A stretch of DNA of 64,000 bases from Sediminispirochaeta smaragdinae DSM 11293 (GTDB taxonomy: Bacteria > Spirochaetota > Spirochaetia > DSM-16054 > Sediminispirochaetaceae). The position numbers were made by a program, and so were the translations under genes. Shown piece after piece: positions 25,453 through 33,848 of the stretch. The first letter of the stretch is position 1. Every line of letters starts with the position of its first letter. The DNA lies in NCBI RefSeq assembly GCF_000143985.1, contig NC_014364.1, positions 806,001 to 870,000 of the forward strand, in the 5' to 3' direction. The notes below the pieces were generated by a model that made no database searches, had not been told where the DNA came from, and saw only the letters and a list, made by a program, of their open reading frames with translations.

Positions 25453-26763
25453 ATGATAAAAAAGCGAATTCTGCAAACGATGACTGCTGTAATCTTTTTG
25501 CTTTCAGGAATGTTACTTTTTGCAAACGGCCAAAGTGAAACTGCAGAAGGAAGTACAGGGGAATCTTTGACAATTGGAATGGTGGTAAATACAAGTGATT
25601 ACAAAACCGCTGTTGAGTCTGTAAAAGCTTGGTCAGAACAAATGAATGTCCCTGTCAATATTATTGAAGAAAATACACAAACGTATGCTTCAACATATGT
25701 TCTATCTTCAAAAACCCAAAATCCGAAATTTGATCTTATTATGTTTTGGGACTTTTATATTGATCAGCTCTATCCGATGCTTACTCCATTGGATGGTAGC
25801 TATGATCCCAAATATGACTTAAAGATCATTGATCACGGGGATTTGCTGGAGATGGGGGTTAGCAACTACAAAGGTCATCCCTATGTTTTTCCTTACGGAT
25901 TAGATACCAGAAGTTTTTTTTATCGAACCGATCTTTTGAAAGCTGCAGGATTCGACCGTCCTCCAGAGACCTGGGACGAATTGGTTACTTATGCACGGGC
26001 GCTTACAAAAGATCTTGATGGTGATGGGAATATCGACCAATGGGGATTCGCATCAATCTGTTTTCCAGGCCAAGTCTTCAATACCTATACGTTCTTTGAT
26101 TTCTTGTTGCAAAACAATGGAAAAATTGTCGATGCAGACGGTAAGCCTCTTTTTAATAGTGAAGAAGGTGTCGAAGCTTTACAGTTCATGATTGATCTAC
26201 GGAACAAATATAAGGTAATGCCTCCGGATGTGATCACTTATGACAATAATGAAATTCATGAAGGCTTTCTTTCTGGTAAATTCGCTATGGTCACTCATTG
26301 GCCTTATTTATATGGAATGACGGCTGGATCTGCGGTAGAAGGTAAGGTTGGATATTCGAAGGTACCCCATCCTGTGGGAGGTTCCTCGCGTACGGTCTTA
26401 AATGCCTGGGGATTTGGAATCCCTCTGATGTCAGAGCATAAGGATCTTGCTTGGGATTTGGCGACTTATCTCATCTCGACAGAAGCAGGTGCCTTTGAAT
26501 TTAGTCAAAAGAATGATTGGCCTTTCAGAAAGTCGGCATATGATGAGGCTGATAGGCTATATGATATTCCTAAAGACTTCTTGTCGTTTTCAAATTTTCT
26601 TTTTTCTGTTGCCAGAGCAAATTCGGAACATGTTATGATGATGAGAGGTTCTGAAACTTCGCAAATCCTAAGTGAATACATTGATCAAGCAATGGTCGGC
26701 AAAATAAGTGCCAGAGATGCTCTTGATTCTGCAGTAAAGGACATAAACGAATTGTTGCAATAA
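25453..26763 (+). CDS. CUT1 sugar ABC transporter substrate-binding protein
   Basis: A 436-aa family 1 solute-binding protein. The signal peptide ends LLFANGQSE, the spirochaete-type motif. The family regions YVFPYGLDTRSFFYRTDLLKAAG (about residue 142 on) and SGKFAMVTHWP are present. GGAGG precedes the ATG. It lies 92 bases after the lyase gene; that gap includes a small GAGCCA/TGGCTC hairpin at 25414-25429. Confidence 0.93.
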   Translation: MIKKRILQTMTAVIFLLSGMLLFANGQSETAEGSTGESLTIGMVVNTSDYKTAVESVKAWSEQMNVPVNIIEENTQTYASTYVLSSKTQNPKFDLIMFWDFYIDQLYPMLTPLDGSYDPKYDLKIIDHGDLLEMGVSNYKGHPYVFPYGLDTRSFFYRTDLLKAAGFDRPPETWDELVTYARALTKDLDGDGNIDQWGFASICFPGQVFNTYTFFDFLLQNNGKIVDADGKPLFNSEEGVEALQFMIDLRNKYKVMPPDVITYDNNEIHEGFLSGKFAMVTHWPYLYGMTAGSAVEGKVGYSKVPHPVGGSSRTVLNAWGFGIPLMSEHKDLAWDLATYLISTEAGAFEFSQKNDWPFRKSAYDEADRLYDIPKDFLSFSNFLFSVARANSEHVMMMRGSETSQILSEYIDQAMVGKISARDALDSAVKDINELLQ

Positions 26764-26798
26764 TGTAAAGCAGAGCACCCTTCATAAAAAGTAAATTT

Positions 26799-26829
26799 GC
26801 GGGGGATGGATTTGCCAAAAGTTCCCCGC
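26799..26829 (+). promoter_or_regulatory. Intercistronic stem-loop behind the binding-protein gene
   Basis: GCGGGGGA and TTCCCCGC pair over 8 bp with a 15-base loop, followed by TTTTAC. It lies in the 128-bp gap between binding protein and first permease and may act as a partial terminator. Confidence 0.65.
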
Positions 26830-26891
26830 TTTTACAATGCTGTGCTACTTGTAGGTGCTTTTCGACTGAAGTATCTCGAAAGGGAGCTAAA

Positions 26892-27776
26892 ATGACAGGA
26901 CAACAACAGAGATTAAACCATACCCCATACTGGTATGCACTTCCTGGAATATTGCTGATTGTATGTGTCCTTGCAATTCCAATTATACAAGGAATAATAC
27001 TTAGCCTTTATAAATATAATCTTGCTTCTACTGCTCCAAAATGTTTTATTGGCTTAAAGAATTATGCACATCTGTTGCTGGATCAGAAATTTCGGGCAAC
27101 GTTTCTACAGACTTTACTATTTGTTTTCTGTGCCTTACTTTTTGAATTTTCCCTTGGTTTTTTGTTTGCACTATTGTTGCAGCAAAATTTCAAAGGGAAA
27201 AAGATCCTTCGTGGTATCATGTTGCTTCCCTGGATGATGCCCCCTGTTGTGACAGCGTTTGTTTGGACTTGGATCCTAAACGGCTCGTCTGGAGTTCTAA
27301 ATTATTTTCTTTTAAAGTTAGGATTAATTACAAAGAATATAGAATGGTTAAGCACACCGGGGCTTTCTCTTGGAGTATTGATTTTTGTTGATATCTGGAG
27401 TTTTACTCCCTTTGTTACATTGGTGCTCTACGCAGGATTACAGGGAATCCCACAGCAATTATATGAGGCTGCAAAGATAGATGGAGCGGGTGTTCTAAGG
27501 AGAATGCGGAGTATTACTATGCCAATGTTAGTACCTGCGGCTAGTGTTGCATTTTTGATGCGGTCCATGATGGCTTTACGTACTTTTGACTCGGTATGGA
27601 TCATGACGCGTGGCGGTCCAGCTGGAAGCACCGAACTCTTAGGCACATATGCATATAAAAAGGGCTTGATTGGTTTCAATATAGGAATGGGTTCGGCAGC
27701 GACCTCTATGATCTTTTTTGTATCATTTCTTATGAGTGTGAAATTTATTCAGATTGTACTGAAAAAAAAGAATTGA
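26892..27776 (+). CDS. CUT1 sugar ABC transporter permease (MalF type)
   Basis: A 294-aa permease with six predicted helices; the coupling loop reads EAAKIDGAGVLRRMRSITMP. GGGAG lies upstream of the ATG. Its partner follows in the same operon. No ATPase gene accompanies them. Confidence 0.93.
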   Translation: MTGQQQRLNHTPYWYALPGILLIVCVLAIPIIQGIILSLYKYNLASTAPKCFIGLKNYAHLLLDQKFRATFLQTLLFVFCALLFEFSLGFLFALLLQQNFKGKKILRGIMLLPWMMPPVVTAFVWTWILNGSSGVLNYFLLKLGLITKNIEWLSTPGLSLGVLIFVDIWSFTPFVTLVLYAGLQGIPQQLYEAAKIDGAGVLRRMRSITMPMLVPAASVAFLMRSMMALRTFDSVWIMTRGGPAGSTELLGTYAYKKGLIGFNIGMGSAATSMIFFVSFLMSVKFIQIVLKKKN

Positions 27777-27801
27777 TTTGCTATCCCACAGGATGTTTTG
27801 T

Positions 27802-28644
27802 ATGAAAAGAAAATATCGATATCTTGCTAAAATTGGAATTTACCTGGCAGCGATACTTATATTATTTTATACGGTACTACCGGTATTATGGATTGTGTTT
27901 ACTTCTTTTAAGACAAAAATGGAGATATATGCATATCCACCTACACTTTTTCCTAAAATATTCACTCTGGGAAATTATAAAGTAATTCTTTCGGAATCAC
28001 AGTACGGGATGTATTTCCTCAATAGCATTTGGATCACTTTGATAGCGACTGCTCTTGTCATGAGCTTTGCAATTCTTTCTGGTTACAGCTTTACTAGTGC
28101 TTTTTCCTACAAAGGGAAAAGCAGTCTCATGATTTTTATCATCATTGCACGAATGATTCCAGAAATTGCAATTATCATTCCAATGTATTTCTTTATTCAA
28201 AATATTGGCTTGTTTGACACCAAGACAGGTATTATTTTAATGGTAAGTGCGATGGCCTATCCTCTGGCCGCATGGCTGCTAAAATCTTTTTTTGATGATA
28301 TTCCTGTTTCTTTATATGATGCTGCCCGTATTGATGGTTGTTCTTCTTTTTCGATTTTGAGGAAAATTATACTGCCAATTTCTGGACCATCAATTTCAAG
28401 TACATTAATTATTACTTTTTTAACTATCTGGAATTCTTTCCTTATACCACTCACATTTGCAAAAACTATACATACAAAAACTTTCCCTGTTGCTATTGCT
28501 GAACTTGCCTATGGAGAATATGGCGTAAACTGGGGCAGTCTTTCTGCTATATCCATTCTTGCGGTTATTCCAATGTTTCTATTAGGAATTTTCGCCCAGA
28601 AATATATTATAGCTGGTTTAACCGGCGGGGCAGAGAAAGGGTAG
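27802..28644 (+). CDS. CUT1 sugar ABC transporter permease (MalG type)
   Basis: A permease of about 280 aa. The ATG at 27802 has CAGGA 8 bases upstream; the ATG at 27793 and the TTG at 27778 are possible alternatives. The coupling loop DAARIDGCSSFSILRKIILP and the C-terminal AGLTGGAEKG tail are typical. Last gene of the operon. Confidence 0.92.
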   Translation: MKRKYRYLAKIGIYLAAILILFYTVLPVLWIVFTSFKTKMEIYAYPPTLFPKIFTLGNYKVILSESQYGMYFLNSIWITLIATALVMSFAILSGYSFTSAFSYKGKSSLMIFIIIARMIPEIAIIIPMYFFIQNIGLFDTKTGIILMVSAMAYPLAAWLLKSFFDDIPVSLYDAARIDGCSSFSILRKIILPISGPSISSTLIITFLTIWNSFLIPLTFAKTIHTKTFPVAIAELAYGEYGVNWGSLSAISILAVIPMFLLGIFAQKYIIAGLTGGAEKG

Positions 28645-28734
28645 CCTTTTATAAAGGGACAAACTATTAAGAAGGAAAGGATACACCTTAAAAGTCATCC
28701 ATTGAGAAGTGCGAGGGGAAATGCATTGATACAT

Positions 28735-28759
28735 CAGCGGCTCTTTTCGGGAGCCGCTG
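28735..28759. terminator. Stem-loop between convergent genes
   Basis: CAGCGGCTC / GAGCCGCTG, a perfect 9-bp GC-rich stem with a 7-base loop, lies between the end of the permease gene and the end of the phosphatase gene on the other strand. No T-run follows on either strand, so efficiency as an intrinsic terminator is uncertain. Confidence 0.6.
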
Positions 28760-28787
28760 TGTGCTGTAATCCATAACCCCTGCAATC

Positions 28788-31184
28788 CTATCGAGCAGGA
28801 ATAACAAACTCCTGTCCCGCGTAGATCAGCCGGGGATCCTCTATCTTTTCCTTATTTGCATCGTAGATCTCCTGATATCGGAAGCCGGTTCCCAAAAGCC
28901 GCTGGGATATCTTCCAGAGACTGTCACCCGAACCCACGGTATAGACGGCGCGTGGAACTTCGCTTGCTGCAGGCTCTGAGGGCCCCTGTGCCGCAACTGT
29001 TTCAGGACCCTCGGCAGCTCCTGAGAGGATGCGTTTCAGCTGCTTTACCTCATCACCGCTCATACCACCTGAAATCAGATAGTCCGCCGCTCCTGCCGAA
29101 AGGTCTGCTTCCGCTATCTCGTCGCTTCCTGCGATGGTTTTGAGCATCCCCAGAATATCCTTGGTGATGACCGCGTAGGTATCGCCGTTCGGCTCGATCT
29201 TGTAGTAGTTGATGTAACTGGTCATATAGTCGGAAACAATCTCGTCGGTGGTGGCTCCCATGAGGGACTCCAGCAGGGCGCTTACAAAACCGGCCCGGTC
29301 CTTTCCCTCGGTACAGTGAATGAGGTAGGGAGGCTCGTGGGCGATGATAAAGCGGCCGGCCTCGGCAACGTCGGAGCGAAACTGCTCTGCCGCGTAGGCA
29401 AGGTCCATTCCCAGGGTTACAACCTGGCCCTTGTGAAACAGATCGGCGTAATAGGGCGAGGCAAAATCCTCACCGGCAATGTAGCCCTCGACTTCGCTCC
29501 TGCTGTCCGCCAGGTTTACCACCGTAGCTATCCCGTCGGCAGCCATTAACTCATCGGCATAGGCCGCACGCCCAAGCTCCGGATTGATGGGGCTGGAACT
29601 TCGGTAGAGGATCCTTGCGTCGATATCACCCTCGGTGATGGTTCGGTAGTTTGCAAAAACCCGGTCCGAGTAGTAATCTTCCCGATCGTTGGTCCGCTTG
29701 AGGCTCCTAACCGAATATTCGTCGAGATAACCTCCCTTTTCGCTCAAGGTAATGGTCAGCCTCTCTCCTACCTTTACATCCGCAACCTGGTACAGCTTTC
29801 CGTAGTTGATGCAGACGGCGATATCCTCGTGGCCGGGATAGGCCCGAACCAGTGGCTGACCGTTTTCCACATAGTAGCCGTCCAGAAAGGGAGCCTCCAT
29901 GGCATAACCGTTATCGTACGTAACGGTCACCATATCGCCAAGCGCAAAGCCCTTGTCGTAGAAATCCGCGATTGTAATATCCGTGGAGGTGTGACCGTAC
30001 TTTTCGATTTCGCGGACCGTTCCCGATATGGAGATTGCATCCTGTTCGACAGCCGTGGAAAGCCGTGTTTTCAGGGCCGAGATCTCATCACCCGTCAGCC
30101 CGATACCGAGCAGGTAGGATTGTGCGGCTGCGGCAAGATCGATTCCCGCAGGGTCGCTGCCCTTGGGCCGATCTGCGATGATGGCCACGAGGGATGTTTT
30201 GATATTGCTTTCGGCAATGGCCTCGTACTGCTCGCTGCCCGGCTCCACCTTGTAGTAGTTCTCGTAGGTCTTCATGTAATCCCCGACAACCTGGTCGGCA
30301 GAGGCACCCATGAGGCTTTCCAAAAGGGCGCTGACAAAACCCGCGCGGTCCTTCCCTTCGGTACAGTGGACGAGGTAGGGGCCTTCGTGGGAGATCATGA
30401 AACGAAGTCCCTCGGCGAGCTTTGCACCGAAATCCTCGGATGTCAGATCAACCCCCATGTCCAGGAAACTCACCTGGCCCGCATCGTAGAGCGATTTGTA
30501 GTAGGGCGAGGCGAAATCCTTTCCGGCAAAGAATCCCTCCAGCTCCTCTTTCGAATCTGCGAGATTGATCACCGTCCTGATTTTAAAAGCCTTTGTCAGC
30601 TCATCGGCATAGGCCGCACGGCCAAGCTCGTTGTTCGCGGGGCTGCTGCTTCGAAACAGGAGTCCCGGTGCAATATCACCGAAGGGAATGTTGCGGAAAT
30701 TCGCAAAAATCGAATCCGAGGAGTAGTCGGCCCGATTGTTGGTCCTCTTTAACTGGCGCAGAAGATACTCACTGAGATAGGCTCCCTTCTCCTCCATGGA
30801 AAGGGTTACCGCATCTCCCACCTCTACCCCGTAGCTTGAGGAAAAGTTCCCCATGTTGATGGCAATGATCAGCAGGTCGTTTTTCTTGTCGTCCCGTACC
30901 AATGGACTACCGGTATCAACATCACTGTAGGACGTACAAAACGGCGCCTGCACCGTCGCTTCTCCGATGGAAATGTTCAGCACATCGCCAAGCTCATAGC
31001 CCGCCTGATAAAGCGCCGAGGGCTTGATATCCAATTCCAAATTCCCATACTTGCTGATGCTCGCCACACTCCCCGCGACCTCTTGAAACTCGCTCTGGGG
31101 CGACTGTGCCGCCAAACCTGCGGTCAGTGCAAAGAAGAGCCATAGCGACGAAACCACAAGCACCAGATTCCGACTTCTTTTCAT
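28788..31184 (-). CDS. Exported protein with two tyrosine-phosphatase modules and a C-terminal LysM
   Basis: A 798-aa protein with a signal peptide (cut after about LAAQ, residue 27). Two homologous halves follow, roughly residues 32-375 and 390-725. Each has a beta-rich part resembling the C-terminal barrel of SAM hydroxide adenosyltransferases, then a tyrosine/lipid phosphatase domain of the LipA/MptpB kind with the loop HCTEGKDRAG; catalytic cysteines are Cys274 and Cys624, and both loops are intact. A linker rich in A, P, E and S leads to a LysM (about 750-798, YTVGSGDSLWKI...YAGQEFVIP) that should bind peptidoglycan. AGGAGG precedes the ATG at 31184. The protein is likely periplasmic; substrate unknown. 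Confidence 0.88.
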   Translation of the reverse strand: MKRSRNLVLVVSSLWLFFALTAGLAAQSPQSEFQEVAGSVASISKYGNLELDIKPSALYQAGYELGDVLNISIGEATVQAPFCTSYSDVDTGSPLVRDDKKNDLLIIAINMGNFSSSYGVEVGDAVTLSMEEKGAYLSEYLLRQLKRTNNRADYSSDSIFANFRNIPFGDIAPGLLFRSSSPANNELGRAAYADELTKAFKIRTVINLADSKEELEGFFAGKDFASPYYKSLYDAGQVSFLDMGVDLTSEDFGAKLAEGLRFMISHEGPYLVHCTEGKDRAGFVSALLESLMGASADQVVGDYMKTYENYYKVEPGSEQYEAIAESNIKTSLVAIIADRPKGSDPAGIDLAAAAQSYLLGIGLTGDEISALKTRLSTAVEQDAISISGTVREIEKYGHTSTDITIADFYDKGFALGDMVTVTYDNGYAMEAPFLDGYYVENGQPLVRAYPGHEDIAVCINYGKLYQVADVKVGERLTITLSEKGGYLDEYSVRSLKRTNDREDYYSDRVFANYRTITEGDIDARILYRSSSPINPELGRAAYADELMAADGIATVVNLADSRSEVEGYIAGEDFASPYYADLFHKGQVVTLGMDLAYAAEQFRSDVAEAGRFIIAHEPPYLIHCTEGKDRAGFVSALLESLMGATTDEIVSDYMTSYINYYKIEPNGDTYAVITKDILGMLKTIAGSDEIAEADLSAGAADYLISGGMSGDEVKQLKRILSGAAEGPETVAAQGPSEPAASEVPRAVYTVGSGDSLWKISQRLLGTGFRYQEIYDANKEKIEDPRLIYAGQEFVIPAR

Positions 31185-31212
31185 ATCAACCTCCTGTCTG
31201 TTCGATACCTCC

Positions 31213-31241
31213 AGTATGCAACCATCTTCGTGATTTGTGAA
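31213..31241 (-). promoter_or_regulatory. Possible promoter of the phosphatase-LysM gene
   Basis: On the minus strand TTCACA (31236-31241), a 17-bp spacer and CATACT (31213-31218) lie 29 bases before the start codon. Both boxes differ from consensus by one or two bases. Confidence 0.4.
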
Positions 31242-31242
31242 T

Positions 31243-31378
31243 GCCTTTGGGCGGCTCCTCGCTGGTCGCTCGGACCGGGCTTTGCGGGGCTCCGCTATCG
31301 CTCCGGCCTCCTCGGGGCCCATGGCCCCTGCGGGGTCTGCCTGCGGCACCCCTCCAATCCCTGCCGCGGTTGGGGTGG
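31243..31378. other. GC-rich block without a convincing gene
   Basis: About 136 bases of very high GC content between the phosphatase gene and the MITE-like element. It contains several short inverted repeats, among them GGGGCCCATGGCCCC at 31315-31329. Open frames cross it but have no ribosome-binding site or family resemblance. In style, including GGAGCGATAGCGG on the minus strand, it recalls the body of the long repeats at 5121 and 11810, where GGGAGCGAAGCG occurs, and like them it lies beside a CCACCA...GAACACTA unit. Confidence 0.5.
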
Positions 31379-31408
31379 AAACTGAGCAGTTTATCTATAA
31401 AAGAGTTA

Positions 31409-31558
31409 GTAGTGTTCGGAATCGTGGTGGTCAGGAATATCTAAATTTTTTCCTTGCCTCCAATTACAAGAATATAGATACATAAGATCAAGTAATCCTG
31501 AAAACCTAAGGATTTTTCCGGGAAAGACAGCATGCAATCACCAGGATTCCGAACACTA
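31409..31558. mobile_element. MITE-like element with terminal inverted repeats
   Basis: About 150 bp bounded by inverted repeats: TAGTGTTCGGAATC(G)TGGTG at the left end and its complement, CACCAGGATTCCGAACACTA, at the right, with one mismatch in 20. The outermost TA on each side could be a TA target duplication, as left by IS630/mariner-type transposases. The interior is AT-rich and non-coding. No transposase gene is in the window, so it would be non-autonomous. The same end sequence stands alone at 62824 and begins the long repeats at 5121 and 11810. Confidence 0.6.
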
Positions 31559-31566
31559 GAAAAGAA

Positions 31567-31719
31567 TTGCTATAGACGGAACCGATGAGATGACCTTGAT
31601 CTATGAAAACTCACGGTGGAAGATATCAAAGTTACCGTTATAGGCATGATGAAATCGAACTCCGACATGAAGCACATCGGTGGTGTAACTGTCCGTGAAA
31701 TCCTTGAGGCGCTATGTTA
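31567..31719 (+). pseudogene. Remnant of the 3' end of an unidentified gene
   Basis: Two protein-like segments lie in different frames. Bases 31567-31611 read IAIDGTDEMTLIYEN, and bases 31608-31719 read on as KLTVEDIKVTVIG and then GGVTVREILEALC before a stop. The join needs a frameshift near 31610, and a TGA closes the second frame just upstream. It begins directly after the MITE-like element, which may have cut off the 5' part. The family was not recognised. Confidence 0.4.
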
Positions 31720-31813
31720 ACCTATAAAACTCTGGTCATTGAACTTGTGACTCTTTCCCTTGTCCTCATTAAACGAAGAGTTGTATTGTAGCGATAAGAA
31801 TTTACGAGTGTCG

Positions 31814-31835
31814 TAAGGAGGACATATGTAAGATG
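31814..31835 (+). promoter_or_regulatory. Ribosome-binding region with an ATG-TAA minimal frame and an operator-like site
   Basis: TAAGGAGG (31814-31821) is followed 4 bases later by ATG TAA (31826-31831), a start-stop pair, and then by the real ATG at 31833. ACATATGTAA (31822-31831) matches 10 of the 12 bases of the palindrome TTACATATGTAA found twice at 32500-32524. Confidence 0.5.
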
Positions 31836-32450
31836 GATAGCGTATATGCAATTTTTATATCTGGCCCACCTGCCAGTGGGAAGACGACATGCGCTCATGC
31901 GTTAGCAAGATTACTTGGAACGGCGCTATTTGACCTTGATACTTTGTCGGAACCATTTCTTCGGCCATATTTAGCAATGAGGTCCAGCTACAAAGATTCC
32001 GACGAGTACCATGGAAAAATGCGTGATCTTGAATACGAGGCCTTATTTCGCCTCATGAAAGAAAATCTTTCTCTTGGTGTAAGTTGTATTGCTGTCGCTC
32101 CTTTTTCAAAAGAACGGAAAAGTTCCATGTTTCCAGATCATATCTTTTCCAATGTTACAAACGAACATGTATCTATCATCACGGTTGGGATTTCAATAGT
32201 AATTTCTCCTTCTCAACAGTATGAAAATATGTTGAAACGGGGAGCTCCTCGGGATACCTTTAAAATCGAAAAATGGCAAACATATTATAGTAAAGTGCGC
32301 AAAGATTTGGATATATGTAGTTGGAATGTTGATCTAAACTTAGCGATCTCATTTGAGAAGTTAAAGAATTATTTTGATGATGAAATTAATAAAGTAAAAA
32401 CGGCCATCTATTCGCTCCAAGAGAATAATCAGAAATTAAGAGAGGTCTAA
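31833..32450 (+). CDS. P-loop small-molecule kinase-like protein
   Basis: A 205-aa protein with Walker A GPPASGKTT (residues 11-19) and a following DLDTLSEPF segment like the nucleotide/shikimate/gluconate kinase group. The C-terminal third is charged and less conserved. It is the first gene on the plus strand before a CUT1 sugar operon, though separated from it by a promoter. A second P-loop kinase, not closely similar, sits in the neighbouring cluster at 41832-42353, also beside a class II aldolase, which supports a role in sugar phosphorylation. Confidence 0.75.
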   Translation: MDSVYAIFISGPPASGKTTCAHALARLLGTALFDLDTLSEPFLRPYLAMRSSYKDSDEYHGKMRDLEYEALFRLMKENLSLGVSCIAVAPFSKERKSSMFPDHIFSNVTNEHVSIITVGISIVISPSQQYENMLKRGAPRDTFKIEKWQTYYSKVRKDLDICSWNVDLNLAISFEKLKNYFDDEINKVKTAIYSLQENNQKLREV

Positions 32451-32457
32451 CTTTTTC

Positions 32458-32486
32458 TTGACAGGAGAAATAAGCGGAGGTAAAAT
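32458..32486 (+). promoter_or_regulatory. Promoter of the CUT1/SorC/aldolase operon
   Basis: TTGACA (32458-32463), exactly 17 bases, TAAAAT (32481-32486). This is one of the best promoters in the window, and it is followed immediately by a double palindrome. Confidence 0.82.
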
Positions 32487-32497
32487 ATTATTTACAT

Positions 32498-32526
32498 GGT
32501 TACATATGTAAGTTACATATGTAACC
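32498..32526. promoter_or_regulatory. Double palindromic operator downstream of the promoter
   Basis: TTACATATGTAA occurs twice (32500-32511 and 32513-32524) with a single G between; with the flanking GG...CC the whole 29 bases form a palindrome. It lies at about +5 to +34. The SorC-type regulator encoded in the operon at 35673 is the likely binder, since SorC proteins act as tetramers on paired sites. Confidence 0.8.
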
Positions 32527-32555
32527 AAAAACACTCATAAGAAGGAGGAGCAAGA

Positions 32556-33830
32556 ATGTCTTATAAAAGAAGACTGCTCGTAATTATGCTCGCTTTCTCG
32601 GTTGCTGCTTTTAGCTTTGCTAATGGGCAACAAGAAAAGTCTGACCAAGAGAGTAAAACAGTTACAATCTGGGTTGGGGGACAGGTTGCAGAACTCGATG
32701 ATACATGGACAGCTATCACACAGAAATACGAGGAGATGACTGGCGCAAATATTGATGTCCAGCTATTTGGCTTTGATGTTTACTACGATAAGCTTCTCAT
32801 TGCTTTATCAAGTGGCAGTGGCCCTGATCTTGCTTTTGCAGATTTAGGTGGATGGGTTCCGACGTTTGCTTCAAAAGGCTGGTTGTTATCTATGGAAGAT
32901 AAAATCAGTAACTGGGAAGATGAAGGCCAGATATGGGAAAATTTGTGGCCGACGGTTACATATCAGGGAGATCGTTATGGCTTACCTTGGTACACCGATG
33001 CACGTTTGATGCTATATAATAAGAAGATGTTTAAGGACGCAGGATTGGATCCCAATAATCCTCCAAAAACCTGGGATGAACTGGTAAAAGATGCTTCAAT
33101 AATAACTGCTCAGGGACCTAGAACATACGGATACGGTGTTAGTGGAACAAAGACTGAACATACTACTTTGGCATATATTGTATTTCTTGCCTCAAATGGT
33201 GGTCAGCTGCTGTCAGACGATTATAGCAAGGCTGCATTTAACTCTGAGGCTGGGCTTGAGACCTTAAAATTTTATACCGACCTGGCGCTGAAGTATAAAG
33301 TGAGTCCTGAACCGCTCTCCTACAACGAAGATAATTACAGAAATCTTATGGCTCAGAATAGTGTTGCAATGGCTATTGGAGGGCCTTGGTCTTTCCCATT
33401 AATAGAAGCTGCAAATCCTGACATTGATTATTCACTTTCCATTCATCCTTATGGAAAGAATCCTGCTAGTGTCCTTGGCGGTTGGGCTTTAGTGATTCCC
33501 AAAGAGGCCGAACACCCTGATGCAGCATGGGATTTTGCAAAATACCTCACTAGCTATGATACTTGGATGTATTGGATTAGCGAGAAGGGTGGCCCGATGC
33601 CTACGCGCAAGGATGTTGCAAAGGATTCTCCTGTTCTTCAAGATGAAAAGTGGCAGAATATTTTTAAGGCCTTTCCTAATGCTGTGTGCAGACCGCCTAT
33701 CCCAGAGTACCCTCAAGTGTCTGAGCAGATTCAGCTAATGATTCAGTCTGTTCTTCTGGGAGAGAAAACTCCTGAAAAGGCAATTAATGATGCTGCAGCC
33801 AAGGTGGATGAAATTCTCGCTGGAAACTGA
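32556..33830 (+). CDS. CUT1 sugar ABC transporter substrate-binding protein
   Basis: A 424-aa family 1 binding protein. Its signal peptide ends SFANGQQE, the spirochaete-type motif. Conserved regions include SGSGPDLAFADLGGWVP, GLPWYTDARLMLYNKKMF and IGGPWSFPL. GGAGGAG precedes the ATG. First gene of an operon that continues to the aldolase at 39947. Confidence 0.93.
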   Translation: MSYKRRLLVIMLAFSVAAFSFANGQQEKSDQESKTVTIWVGGQVAELDDTWTAITQKYEEMTGANIDVQLFGFDVYYDKLLIALSSGSGPDLAFADLGGWVPTFASKGWLLSMEDKISNWEDEGQIWENLWPTVTYQGDRYGLPWYTDARLMLYNKKMFKDAGLDPNNPPKTWDELVKDASIITAQGPRTYGYGVSGTKTEHTTLAYIVFLASNGGQLLSDDYSKAAFNSEAGLETLKFYTDLALKYKVSPEPLSYNEDNYRNLMAQNSVAMAIGGPWSFPLIEAANPDIDYSLSIHPYGKNPASVLGGWALVIPKEAEHPDAAWDFAKYLTSYDTWMYWISEKGGPMPTRKDVAKDSPVLQDEKWQNIFKAFPNAVCRPPIPEYPQVSEQIQLMIQSVLLGEKTPEKAINDAAAKVDEILAGN

Positions 33831-33848
33831 TAGGTAGGCATAATTACT

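Noticed and set aside
29829-30752. 307-codon open frame on the plus strand
   Set aside because: It is the antisense shadow of the GC-rich phosphatase-LysM gene, without start signals or domain features.
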